Below, piece after piece: positions 40,578-49,281 of a stretch of DNA of 64,000 bases. The stretch's first letter is position 1. Each line of letters opens with the position of its first letter. Source of the DNA: Catellatospora paridis (GTDB taxonomy: Bacteria > Actinomycetota > Actinomycetes > Mycobacteriales > Micromonosporaceae); NCBI RefSeq assembly GCF_009720365.1, contig NZ_ML769312.1, positions 930,001-994,000 on the forward strand. The letters are read 5' to 3'. The position numbers and the translations under genes were made by a program. The notes below the pieces were generated by a model, which searched no databases, was not told the origin of the DNA, and saw nothing but the letters and a program-made list of their open reading frames with translations.

Positions 40578-41079
40578 GGAACGGCCACCTCTTCCAGGTC
40601 TTCAGCACGGGCCCCAGTGCTCCCTCCTCGAACTCCAGGTGTTCGAGGAGCCGATCGGAGAGCGTGCGCAGGGCCACTACCAGCTTCGCGCGGATCTCCG
40701 CGTCGTCGCCGCCCAACGCCCTAGCCGCACCCTCGACTTGGTCGAGCAGGTCCGACACCACCCTGTGGTCGGCCTCCAGCCGGTCGACGGTCGCCCGCAG
40801 GTGCGGCGCCGACCGGCGCACCGCCGGGAACAGCATGGCGTCCTCGGACTGGTGATGGTGGTGCACGAACTGGCAGTAGCTCAGGCAGTTGATTTTCAGC
40901 TGGAACAGCGGGCCGTTGCTCTGCAGTTTGCGCAGGCCCTGTTGGAGTTCACGGGCCGGCGCGCCGCCGGCGGCCTCGTCGGCGAGCCTGCGCACGGTCG
41001 CCAGGTCGCGCCGCAGCATGCCGTGCACCCATTGCAGTTCGGCCAGCAGGGGGTTGTCGTCCACTCGTTGTCTCGTCAT
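40570..41079 (-). CDS. Hemerythrin-domain protein
   Basis: 169 residues, an all-helical bundle with putative di-iron ligands in 'LQWVHGMLRRDL', 'FVHHHHQSEDAMLFP', 'LEADHRVVSDLL' and 'LLEHLEFEEGALGP'. Such proteins bind O2, NO or iron. The start at 41079 is chosen because upstream residues are low-complexity. Overlap with the LLM oxidoreductase gene suggests a joint role, perhaps oxygen handling or sensing. Confidence 0.85.
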   Translation of the reverse strand: MTRQRVDDNPLLAELQWVHGMLRRDLATVRRLADEAAGGAPARELQQGLRKLQSNGPLFQLKINCLSYCQFVHHHHQSEDAMLFPAVRRSAPHLRATVDRLEADHRVVSDLLDQVEGAARALGGDDAEIRAKLVVALRTLSDRLLEHLEFEEGALGPVLKTWKRWPFHG

Positions 41080-41207
41080 CGCCACGTCTCGTTCGCCAGG
41101 GCCTGAGCCACTTCCTTGCGCGCCGCACCGATCACGGCGCTCCCCCAGCTTGGTCGCGGCGACCACTCGACCGCAAACCGTCGGTTAGTCGCTAACCATA
41201 AGTAAGT

Positions 41208-42167
41208 TCATCCGGCCGCCCGCCGATACCGGTCGGCGAGCCGGCGCAGCGCGGCCGACAGTTCCGGGGCGTCCTGCACGGTGAAGTCGGCGTCGAGCAG
41301 GCCGATCCACATGGCCATGGACTCGGCCGTGTCCGCGCCGGTGGTCACCGCGCACATCTGCTCGTCGATCACCTCGATGGAACCGGCCGTGGCGGGCAGC
41401 CGCTGCGCGATGACGTCGGCGGGCGCGTGCACCACGATCCGCGCCCGGTAGTGCCAGGTGGCGGTGGACACACCGCGGGACACGTACGCCGCGAGGTCCT
41501 CGGCCGGCAGCGGGCGCGGCGCGAAGCGGGGCCCGCCCGGCGTGCGCGGCTCGATCCGGTCGACGCGGAACGTGCGCCAGTCGCCGCGCTGCACGTCGTA
41601 GGCGACGAGATACCACTTGCGACCCCAGTTGACCAGCCGGTACGGCTCGGCGTCGCGCCTGGTCGCGGTGCCGTCGTGGGCGCGGTAGTCGAACCGGATG
41701 CGCTCGTGGTCGCGGCACGCCGCCGCGAGCGTGGTCAGCACCTGCGGGTCGACCTCCGGGCCGCGCCGCTGGGCCGGGACCGCCACCGTGTACGTCTGCA
41801 GCGCGTTCACCCGCCGCCGCAGCCGCACCGGCAGCACCTGCTCCACTTTGGCCAGCGCCCGCAGCGAGGTGTCCTCGACCCCGGCGATCGACCCGGCCGC
41901 GGCCGTGCGCAGCCCGACCGCGACGGCGACGGCCTCCTCGTCGTCGAGCAGCAGCGGCGGCAGGTTCGCCCCCGCGCCCAGCCGGTAGCCGCCGACCGCG
42001 CCCCGGGTCGCGTGCACCGGATAGCCGAGGTTGCGCAGCCGCTCCACGTCGTTGCGCACGGTCCGGGTGCTGACTTCGAGGCGGCCCGCCAGTTCGGTGC
42101 CGCTCCACTCCCGCGGGGATTGCAGGAGGGAGAGCAGTTTCAGCAGTCGCGCGGATGTCTCCAACAT
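41208..42167 (-). CDS. WYL-domain transcriptional regulator (YafY type)
   Basis: 319 residues. N-terminal winged helix 'RLLKLLSLLQSPREWSGTELAGRLEVSTRTVRNDVERLRNLGYPVH', WYL domain with 'RIRFDYRAHDGTATRRDAEPYRLVNWGRKWYLVAYDVQRGDWRTFRVDRI' and a C-terminal WCX region. It is divergent from the DHA2 exporter with a long palindrome between them, which suggests that it controls the exporter and itself. Confidence 0.92.
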   Translation of the reverse strand: MLETSARLLKLLSLLQSPREWSGTELAGRLEVSTRTVRNDVERLRNLGYPVHATRGAVGGYRLGAGANLPPLLLDDEEAVAVAVGLRTAAAGSIAGVEDTSLRALAKVEQVLPVRLRRRVNALQTYTVAVPAQRRGPEVDPQVLTTLAAACRDHERIRFDYRAHDGTATRRDAEPYRLVNWGRKWYLVAYDVQRGDWRTFRVDRIEPRTPGGPRFAPRPLPAEDLAAYVSRGVSTATWHYRARIVVHAPADVIAQRLPATAGSIEVIDEQMCAVTTGADTAESMAMWIGLLDADFTVQDAPELSAALRRLADRYRRAAG

Positions 42168-42177
42168 GATTCCGATT

Positions 42178-42220
42178 CTGCCAGGCCATTAGGAACGAAC
42201 TGTTCCTAATGGCCTGGCAG
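42178..42220. promoter_or_regulatory. Large perfect inverted repeat between WYL regulator and MFS exporter
   Basis: CTGCCAGGCCATTAGGAAC (42178-42196) and its exact complement (42202-42220) are separated by 5 bases, giving 19-bp arms in a 63-base divergent spacer. The centre is AGGAAC/GTTCCT. It covers almost the whole promoter region, so it is most likely an operator. Confidence 0.8.
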
Positions 42221-42230
42221 GGTCATCGGC

Positions 42231-43709
42231 ATGGAGAACATCAGCAACGGCCGCCGCTGGCTCGGCCTCATGGCGATCCTCGCCGCGACCCTCATGAACC
42301 TGCTCGACTCGACCGTGGTCAACGTGGCCGCCCCGTCGATCCTGGCCGACCTGCACGGCACCTACGGCGACCTGCAGTGGATCGCCGCCGGATACACCCT
42401 GGCGCTGGCCGTCGGCCTGCTGGTCGGCGGGCGGCTCGGCGACATGTTCGGCCGCCGCCGGGTGCTGCTGATCGGCGTGGTCGGCTTCGTCGCCGCCTCG
42501 GCGCTGTGCGCGGCAGCCTGGTCCCCGGAGTCGCTGATCGGCTCGCGGGTGGTGCAGGGCCTGTTCGGCGCGGTCATGATCCCGCAGGGCTTCGGCCTGA
42601 TCCGCGACCTGTTCGGACCCGCCGACATCGGCAAGGCGTTCGGGGTGTTCGGCCCGGCCATCGGCCTGTCCACCATCCTCGGGCCGGTGGTGTCCGGTGT
42701 GCTCGTCGACGCCGACCTGTTCGGCACGGGCTGGCGCATGGTGTTCGCGATCAACCTGCCGCTCGGACTGTTCGCGCTGATCGCGGGTCTGCGTACGCTG
42801 CCGGCGGGGATCAGCCCGGCACGGGCCCGGCGGCTGGACACCATCGGCGCGCTGCTCGCCGCCGCGGGCATGTTCCTGCTCGTCTTCCCGCTGATGCAGG
42901 GCCGTGAGCACGGCTGGCCCGCGTGGACCTGGGCCATGCTGGCCGCCTCGGTCGTCCTGCTCGGCGTGTTCGCCGCCTACCAGCGCCGCCGCCAGGCCTC
43001 CGGACGCACGCCGCTGGTCGAGCTGAGCGTGTTCGCGAAGCGCTCGTACACCTCGGGCACGCTGTTCGTGCTGGTGTTCTTCGGCGGGCTCGTCGGGTTC
43101 TCGCTCGCCGTCGGGTTGTTCCTGCAGCTCGGCCTCCACTACAGCCCGGTGCGGGCGAGCGTGACCATGGCGGCGTGGGCGGTCGGCGCCTTCCTCGGCT
43201 CGGGCTTCAGCGCCGGCGCGATGGCGAAGCTCGGCCGGCGCATCCTGCACCTCGGCCTGGCCCTGATGACCGTCGGCCTGGTCCTGCTCTACGCCATGTT
43301 CTCCGCGTACGGCACCGGCATCGGCGGCTGGAGCCTGGCGCTGCCGCTGTTCGCGTACGGCCTGGGCATGGGCATGATCTTCGTGCCGCTGTTCGATGTG
43401 ATCATGGGTGACATCGCCGACCACGAGGTGGGTTCGGCCTCGGGCATCCTGGAGTCGATCCAGCAGCTCGGGTCGTCGCTGGGTGTGGCCGCGCTCGGCA
43501 CGGTGTTCTTCACCGCGGCCGGAGTCACCGGGCAGGCGGCCGGTTTCCTGCACGCCTCGCAGCGGGTCACCCTGGTGACGATCGCGCTGACCGCGGTCGC
43601 GTTCGGACTGGCGTTCCTGCTGCCCCGCAAGGTCCGCGGGCACGCCGGGCCGCAGCAGGAGCCGGCTCCCGCCGCCGTGACTCCCGAGCCCGAGCCCGCG
43701 CTGGTGTAG
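42231..43709 (+). CDS. DHA2-family MFS drug/efflux transporter
   Basis: 492 residues, 14 helices. Motif A 'GGRLGDMFGRRRVLL', motif C in 'GPAIGLSTILGPVVSGVLVD' and the N-terminal 'LDSTVVNVAAPSI' are diagnostic of the DHA2 drug:H+ antiporter group (EmrB/QacA). The C-terminus is a short Pro/Glu-rich tail. Control by the divergent WYL regulator is likely. Confidence 0.9.
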   Translation: MENISNGRRWLGLMAILAATLMNLLDSTVVNVAAPSILADLHGTYGDLQWIAAGYTLALAVGLLVGGRLGDMFGRRRVLLIGVVGFVAASALCAAAWSPESLIGSRVVQGLFGAVMIPQGFGLIRDLFGPADIGKAFGVFGPAIGLSTILGPVVSGVLVDADLFGTGWRMVFAINLPLGLFALIAGLRTLPAGISPARARRLDTIGALLAAAGMFLLVFPLMQGREHGWPAWTWAMLAASVVLLGVFAAYQRRRQASGRTPLVELSVFAKRSYTSGTLFVLVFFGGLVGFSLAVGLFLQLGLHYSPVRASVTMAAWAVGAFLGSGFSAGAMAKLGRRILHLGLALMTVGLVLLYAMFSAYGTGIGGWSLALPLFAYGLGMGMIFVPLFDVIMGDIADHEVGSASGILESIQQLGSSLGVAALGTVFFTAAGVTGQAAGFLHASQRVTLVTIALTAVAFGLAFLLPRKVRGHAGPQQEPAPAAVTPEPEPALV

Positions 43710-43725
43710 GCATCGCACACCGTTC

Positions 43726-43765
43726 GCCAGGTCCTGCGTCTCGTCATCGGGGCGCAGGACCTGGC
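43726..43765 (+). terminator. Terminator after the MFS exporter
   Basis: A perfect 13-bp stem (43726-43738 with 43753-43765), 14-base loop, followed by TTGTCCT. Confidence 0.8.
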
Positions 43766-43913
43766 TTGTCCTCAGCCGAACCGGCCCTGGCCTCCCCGCT
43801 GATTTGGTGGTATGCGGTTAGTGAAGTACCTTGGCGCGAACAATTCTCACGGCCAGAGCCGACGCGCGCGACGGGGACGCACGCCGGCGGCGTCAGGCAT
43901 GGAGGCCGCACGC

Positions 43914-44759
43914 ATGACCACATATACCGTCACCATCACGCCTGACGACCCCGCGCAGGCCGTCACGACCATCCGGTTGAGCCTGGACGGCGCGACGACG
44001 ACCGTGCGCGAGCTGCGCCTGTCGCCCGGCTCCGGCGGCAGCCTCGTCCCCGGCGACCTGCCCGTGCTCGACCTGAACCAGCTCGTCGCCGCCGTGCTCG
44101 CGGCGACGGCGGGACCGGCGCCGGCAGCCGCACCGGCCAAGCCGTCCCGGCGCACCCCGGCCGTGCCCGCGCCGGCACCGGGCGAGCTGGAGATGCAGGC
44201 CCCGGCTGCCACCGAGGCCGTCGCGCCGAAGACGTCTACCCGCAAGCGCACCTCGGCCCAGCCGGCCGCGACCCAGGCCGCCGCGCCGGCGGATGCGGTC
44301 AAGCCCGTTGCGGCGAGGACGGCTGCGGCCGGTGCCGTCGAGGCCAGTACGGGCAAGGCCGGCACGGGCAAGCCGAGTGCAGGCAAGCCGAGTGCAGGCA
44401 AGACCGACACTGCCAAGGCGGGTGCGTCGAAGGCCGAACCCGCCAAGACGGATGCGGCCAAGGCAGGTACGCCGAAGGCCGTGCGCGCCAAGGCGTCAGC
44501 GCGAGCCGCGGCGGCCACGGTGCGGGAGAAGAAGGCCGCCCCGGCCAAGGCGACGGCGAGGAAGGCCGCCTCGTCCACCCCGGACACCGGCCGCCCGAGC
44601 GGGGCCAGCCGCAGTTACCGCAAGCTGCCGGAGGACTTCGAGCAGGTGCTGCGCCAGGCCGGGGACAGCGCGAGCGTCATCGCCGACCACTACGACGTGC
44701 CGCGGCACACCGCCTACGGCTGGATCCGCACGGCGCGCAAGAAGGCCACTACTGTCTGA
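43914..44759 (+). CDS. Histone H1-like Lys/Ala-rich protein with a C-terminal HTH
   Basis: 281 residues in three parts. Residues 1-60 are a compact beta-rich domain ('TTYTVTITPDDPAQAVTTIRL'); 65-230 are Lys/Ala/Pro-rich low complexity with repeats such as 'GKPSAGKPSAGK' and 'KASARAAAATVREKK', like eukaryotic H1 tails; the last about 45 residues form a helix-turn-helix-like end, 'SASVIADHYDVPRHTAYGWIR'. A nucleoid-associated, DNA-binding role is inferred. GGAGG 8 bases before ATG 43914 fixes the start. The repeated segment may vary in length between strains. Confidence 0.72.
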   Translation: MTTYTVTITPDDPAQAVTTIRLSLDGATTTVRELRLSPGSGGSLVPGDLPVLDLNQLVAAVLAATAGPAPAAAPAKPSRRTPAVPAPAPGELEMQAPAATEAVAPKTSTRKRTSAQPAATQAAAPADAVKPVAARTAAAGAVEASTGKAGTGKPSAGKPSAGKTDTAKAGASKAEPAKTDAAKAGTPKAVRAKASARAAAATVREKKAAPAKATARKAASSTPDTGRPSGASRSYRKLPEDFEQVLRQAGDSASVIADHYDVPRHTAYGWIRTARKKATTV

Positions 44760-44871
44760 CCTGGCGGCACGAGCCGCGACTCGACGGTGCGCGTGGGGCT
44801 GCCCCACGCGCACCGGCTGCTTTCCGGCGAGCACCGGGCGACCCGTGTCGGACTGTCGCCGGACCTATTGC

Positions 44872-44885
44872 CTGACTAAAGTCAG
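44872..44885 (+). promoter_or_regulatory. Probable MarR operator just before the MarR-GNAT start
   Basis: CTGACT-AA-AGTCAG is a perfect inverted repeat ending 4 bases before the ATG, flanked by TTGC and CAA. Binding here would block translation initiation or promoter clearance, consistent with autoregulation. Confidence 0.65.
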
Positions 44886-44889
44886 CAAT

Positions 44890-45795
44890 ATGAGCCAGGA
44901 GCAGTTGGTGGCGGCGGTGCGTCACTTCAACCGGAGCGTCACGCAGCGCGTCGGCGCACTCGACGACACCTACCTCACCCGGGGCAGACCGCTGGCCCAG
45001 GCGCGCCTGCTCTGGGAGATCGGCCCGGCGGGGGCCGAAGTCGCCACGTTGCGCACGCGGCTGAACCTGGATGCGGGATACCTGAGCCGCCTGCTGCGGG
45101 TCCTCGAAGGCGACGGTCTCGTCCTGGTGGGCTCCGCCGGCGGCGACGGCCGGGTGCGCACCGCCCGCCTGACCGCCACGGGCCGGGCCGAGTGGGATGT
45201 CCTCGACCGGATGTCGGACGAGCTGGCCTGGTCGATCCTGGAGCCGCTCAGCGACAGCCAGCGGGCCCGGCTGGCCGGCGCGATGGCCGAGGTCGAGCGG
45301 CTGCTCATGGCGTCGCTGGTGGACCTGCAGCCGCGCCACCCGGGCGACCCGGCGGCACGGGCGTGCCTGCGGGCGTACGCGCGCGAACTGGCCGGTCGCT
45401 TCGAGGGCGGATTCGACCCCGCGCGCAGCGGCGTGGACGAGGAGGCGCTGGTGCCTCCGAACGGCGTGTTCCTGGTCGCCACCCTGTCCGCCGAGCCGGT
45501 GGGCTGCGGCGCGCTGCGCCTGCACCCCGGCGAGCCCGCAGAGATCAAGCGGGTGTGGGTGTCGAAGTCCGTACGCGGCCTCGGCGTGGGCCGCCGGATC
45601 ATGGCTGAGCTGGAGCGGCGGGCGGCCGCCGCCGGGGCGGACACGGTGCGGCTGGACACGAACCGGACCCTCACCGAGGCGATCGGGCTCTACCGCGCCA
45701 CGGGCTATCACGAGATCCCCGCGTACAACGACAACCCGTACGCCCACCACTGGTTCACGAAGCCGCTCGACCCGGCGGCGGCCCCGTCCCGGTAG
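44890..45795 (+). CDS. MarR-family regulator fused to a GNAT acetyltransferase
   Basis: 301 residues. N-terminal MarR winged helix (1-145: 'LAQARLLWEIGPAGAEVATLRTRLNLDAGYLSRLLRVLEGDGLV', wing 'GGDGRVRTARLTATGRAEW'), then a GNAT domain (about 150-300: 'EIKRVWVSKSVRGLGVGRRIMAELE' acetyl-CoA loop, 'VRLDTNRTLTEAIGLYRATGYHEI'). This fusion is well known in actinobacteria. The effector and acetyl acceptor are unknown. Self-regulation by the palindrome at 44872 is likely. Confidence 0.92.
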   Translation: MSQEQLVAAVRHFNRSVTQRVGALDDTYLTRGRPLAQARLLWEIGPAGAEVATLRTRLNLDAGYLSRLLRVLEGDGLVLVGSAGGDGRVRTARLTATGRAEWDVLDRMSDELAWSILEPLSDSQRARLAGAMAEVERLLMASLVDLQPRHPGDPAARACLRAYARELAGRFEGGFDPARSGVDEEALVPPNGVFLVATLSAEPVGCGALRLHPGEPAEIKRVWVSKSVRGLGVGRRIMAELERRAAAAGADTVRLDTNRTLTEAIGLYRATGYHEIPAYNDNPYAHHWFTKPLDPAAAPSR

Positions 45796-45949
45796 CGGCC
45801 CCGGTGACCAGAATGGACATGGACGGAGAGTGTCGCTGCGACGTTCGGTTATCGGTCAATTACTCTGCGTGCAGGCTCGCCGATCGCGCGCTGGCCGAAC
45901 CACACCCGTCCATGCGCGTGGACGCCGCATGGGCTGAACGGAGCCCTCC

Positions 45950-48352
45950 ATGTCAATTGCGAAACCCCGCGCCATGTCGCGGGCGCCTCGCGCAGGAGAA
46001 CAACACAACGTGTTCGCGTTCCGGCGCAGGCTGCCCGTGGGCGTCTCGCTGGCGGTCCTGGCGGCGACGCTGGCGGCAGTGCCGGGCAGTCCGGCGTGGG
46101 CGGCCACGTACGACACCGTCCTGGTCAGCCGATCCGCCACCGGTGCGGCCGGAAACGGCGACTCCTCGACCCCGTCGGTCTCCGCCGACGGGCGCTATGT
46201 GGCCTTCGCCTCCGACGCCGACAACCTCAGCGATGCCGACGACAACGCCCACACCAACATCTTCGTCCGGGACCTGACGACCGGCACGACGACGTACGTC
46301 AGCCGCGCCACCGGAGCGAACGGAGCCGCCGCGACCGGCTCGTCCGCGGACCCGTCGATCTCCGCCGACGGGCGCTACGTCGCGTTCAGCTCGACCGCCC
46401 CGAACCTGAGCACGCAGGACGAGGACACCTGCATGTCGCTGTTCTGGGGCCTGCCCGAGCCGTGCTCGAACATCTTCGTCCGCGACCTCACGGCCGGCAC
46501 GACGACGTTCGTCAGCAGGGCGGACGGCACGCAGGGCGCCGCCTCCGACGGCAGCTCGTACACCCCGACCGTGTCCGCGGACGGGACCAAGGTGGCCTTC
46601 ACCTCGGGCGGGGCGAACCTCAGCGCCGATGACGAGGACGAGTGCTACATCGACGGCGGCGGCCCGCACCCCTGCACCGACTTCTTCGTGCGCGACCTCG
46701 AGGCCGGCACCACGGTGTACATCGGCAACGCGCCCATCTACCGGATCGGGCCCTGCGGTCCGGTGATCTCCGCCGACGGGCGCAAGGTCGCCTTCGAGAC
46801 CGACGGGATATCGCTCGATGACAACAACGGCTACCTCGACGTCGTCGTGGCCGACCTGCAGACCGGCACGGCGAGCTACGTGAGCAGGGCCGACGGCATC
46901 AACGGCCAGCTCGCTTTCGGTGGGCCCTCGTCCTGCCCGTCGATCTCCGCCGACGGCCGTCACATCGCGTTCATCTCGGACGCACACAACCTCAGCGCCG
47001 ACGACATCGACTCGTTCGACACCGAGAGCGTGTACGTACGCGACACGCAGGAGGGTCGGACCGTGCTCGTCAGCAGGGCGAGTGGGGCGACCGGAGCCGT
47101 GGCGGCGCTGCGCTCGTTCGAACCGTCGATCTCCGCCGACGGGCGGTACGTCGCTTTCATGTCGCGGGCGATGAACCTCAGCGCCGACGACCTCGACAAC
47201 TGCTACGAGCCGGGCCAGGGCGACAACCGCCCCTGTCCGGACGTGTTCGTCCGCGACCTGCAGTCCGCCACCACCACCTTCGTGAGCAGGGCGACCGGGG
47301 TCGCCGGGGCGGGTGGGGACGCACGGTCCACGAGCCCGTCGATCTCCGGCGACGGCAGGCTGGTCGCCTTCGAGTCCGCGGCGCGCAACCTCAGCGCGGA
47401 CGACTCCGACCCCCACCTCGACGTGTTCACCCGCGACTGGGGCGCAGGACTGCCCCCGCCGCAGTCGATCGACCTGTCGGTGACAGCGACCGGGTCGGCC
47501 GCCTCGGTGCCGGTCGGCTCCAACGTCACCTTCACGGTGCGGGTCGCCAACGCCGGACCGGCCGGGGCGACCGGCGTGGTCGTCACCGACCAGCTCCCGT
47601 CAGGCGTGACGTTCGTGTCCGCGAACCCGACGCAGGGGACGTACACGGCGGCCACCGGCGTGTGGTCGGTCGGCAGCCTGGCCGCCGGCGCCAGCGCCAC
47701 CGTCCAGATCGTCGGGAGGGTCGCGAGCACCGGGCAGAAGACGAACACCGCGCAGGTCACCGCCGCGGCCCCGGCCGACGTCGACTCGGCCCCCGGCAAC
47801 AACAATCCTGCCGAGGACGACCAGGCGTCGGTGACCGTCAACGGCACCGCGAGCTGCCCGGCGACGGCGACCCGGACCGCCGACTACGACTCGTGGATCA
47901 CGACGAGCTGGGCCACGACCAACTACGGCAAGGACACCATCCTCAAGGCCCGGAGCAAGGCCAACGCCGACGCGCGTACGCTCGTCCACTTCGCGTTGCC
48001 CACCCTGCCCGCCGGCTGCAAGGTCACCAGCGCGAAGCTGCGGATGCACGTGTCCTCGGCCGTCGGCAGCCGCACGCTGCGGGCGGTCCGGCTCGCCGGA
48101 GCCTGGACCGAGACCGGTGTCACCTGGCGCAACCAGCCTGCGGCGACCGGCGCCGCGGCCACCGTGCCCGCGGTCAAGGGCTGGGTGGAGTGGACCGTCA
48201 CCGCGCAGGTCGCCGGCCTGTACACCGACGGCAACCACGGGCTGCTGATCCGCGACGCCACCGAGGGCGCCGCCGGCGGCTACGAGCAGCGCCTGCACAG
48301 CAGGGAGAACACCGACAAGCCCACCCTGACCGTCACCTTCGGCGCGGCCTGA
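45950..48352 (+). CDS. Secreted seven-bladed TolB-like propeller with DUF11 and DNRLRE domains
   Basis: 800 residues. A long basic n-region leads to a signal ending 'SPAWA'. Seven PD40-type repeats follow, each with a version of 'SISADGRYVAF' and often 'FVRDL..GTTT.VSR' (about 60-500), so a complete seven-bladed propeller is likely. Then comes a DUF11 surface-repeat domain ('DLSVTATGSAASVPVGSNVTF', about 505-610) and a C-terminal DNRLRE carbohydrate-active-type domain ('WITTSWATTNYGKDTILKARS'). It is exported and possibly wall- or matrix-associated; the ligand is unknown. A later start at 45974 is possible. Confidence 0.82.
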   Translation: MSIAKPRAMSRAPRAGEQHNVFAFRRRLPVGVSLAVLAATLAAVPGSPAWAATYDTVLVSRSATGAAGNGDSSTPSVSADGRYVAFASDADNLSDADDNAHTNIFVRDLTTGTTTYVSRATGANGAAATGSSADPSISADGRYVAFSSTAPNLSTQDEDTCMSLFWGLPEPCSNIFVRDLTAGTTTFVSRADGTQGAASDGSSYTPTVSADGTKVAFTSGGANLSADDEDECYIDGGGPHPCTDFFVRDLEAGTTVYIGNAPIYRIGPCGPVISADGRKVAFETDGISLDDNNGYLDVVVADLQTGTASYVSRADGINGQLAFGGPSSCPSISADGRHIAFISDAHNLSADDIDSFDTESVYVRDTQEGRTVLVSRASGATGAVAALRSFEPSISADGRYVAFMSRAMNLSADDLDNCYEPGQGDNRPCPDVFVRDLQSATTTFVSRATGVAGAGGDARSTSPSISGDGRLVAFESAARNLSADDSDPHLDVFTRDWGAGLPPPQSIDLSVTATGSAASVPVGSNVTFTVRVANAGPAGATGVVVTDQLPSGVTFVSANPTQGTYTAATGVWSVGSLAAGASATVQIVGRVASTGQKTNTAQVTAAAPADVDSAPGNNNPAEDDQASVTVNGTASCPATATRTADYDSWITTSWATTNYGKDTILKARSKANADARTLVHFALPTLPAGCKVTSAKLRMHVSSAVGSRTLRAVRLAGAWTETGVTWRNQPAATGAAATVPAVKGWVEWTVTAQVAGLYTDGNHGLLIRDATEGAAGGYEQRLHSRENTDKPTLTVTFGAA

Positions 48353-48366
48353 TCCGCAACCGGTAC

Positions 48367-48402
48367 ACCGCCTGCCCGCTGATCGACCAGCGGGCAGGCG
48401 GT
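48367..48402 (+). terminator. Terminator after the secreted propeller protein
   Basis: A perfect 15-bp stem (48367-48381 with 48388-48402) with a 6-base loop, followed by TCTTCGGTT. Confidence 0.85.
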
Positions 48403-48542
48403 TCTTCGGTTCAGCACACGAACGATCGGCCCGAGTCCTCAGCCGACCCGGGCGATGAACGTGACTTCCACGACCTGGCCAGCTCAGTGTGCCGGTCGCG
48501 AGTTCCGGTCCGACTGCCTGGCGATGAGCACGCGCCCCTGCC

Positions 48543-49163
48543 TCATTCGAAGCGGGTGGGGTCGCCGGCGCCCACGCGGAGGATCACGGGTTCGTCTTCG
48601 GAGAAGTCGACGACGGTGGTGGGTTCGGTGCCGCAGTCGCCGGAGTCGATGACGGCGTCGACGAGGTGGTCGAGGCGTTCCTTGATCTCCCAGCCCTGCG
48701 TCATCGGCTCGGTGTCACCGGGCAGCAGCAGGGTGCTGGAGACCAGGGGTTCGCCGAGCTCCTCCAGGAGCGCCTGGACCACGGGGTGGTCGGGGATGCG
48801 TACGCCGACGGTGTGCTTCTTCGGGTGCAGCATGCGGCGCGGCACCTCGCGCAGCGCGGGGAGGATGAAGGTGTAGCTGCCCGGGGTCGCCGCCTTGATC
48901 AGGCGGAAGACCGAGTTGTCTATCTTCACGAATTGTCCGAGCTGGGCGAAGTCACGGCATACCAGCGTGAAGTGGTGCCGCTCGTCGAGCTTGCGGATGT
49001 CGCGGATGCGGTCCAACCCGTCCTTGTCGCCCAGCTTGCAGCCGAAGGCGAAGCACGAGTCGGTCGGGTAGGCGATCAGCCCGCCCTCCCGCACGATGTC
49101 GACGACCTGCCGGATGGAGCGGGGCTGCGGGTTGTCCGGATGCACGTCGAAATACCTGGCCAC
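48543..49163 (-). CDS. Sua5/YciO/YrdC family protein
   Basis: 206 residues. 'VVDIVREGGLIAYPTDSCFAFGCKLGDKDGLDRIRDIRKLDERHHFTLVCRD' is the YrdC-fold signature, with 'TPGSYTFILPA' and 'KKHTVGVRIPDHPV'. It is closest in style to YciO, a paralogue of the threonylcarbamoyl-AMP synthase (TsaC/Sua5) that modifies tRNA t6A. Whether it makes t6A precursor here is uncertain. It is divergent from the lytic transglycosylase gene. Confidence 0.87.
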   Translation of the reverse strand: MARYFDVHPDNPQPRSIRQVVDIVREGGLIAYPTDSCFAFGCKLGDKDGLDRIRDIRKLDERHHFTLVCRDFAQLGQFVKIDNSVFRLIKAATPGSYTFILPALREVPRRMLHPKKHTVGVRIPDHPVVQALLEELGEPLVSSTLLLPGDTEPMTQGWEIKERLDHLVDAVIDSGDCGTEPTTVVDFSEDEPVILRVGAGDPTRFE

Positions 49164-49281
49164 ACGCTGAGACTAGCCCTCCCCGGGCGGGCGTGCCCGG
49201 CGCACGGGCAGGCGGGGGCGCACGGACGACCGCAGGGTGCACTAGGCTCGGCCGCCTTGGGATCCCTGGGGAGGAAAACCA

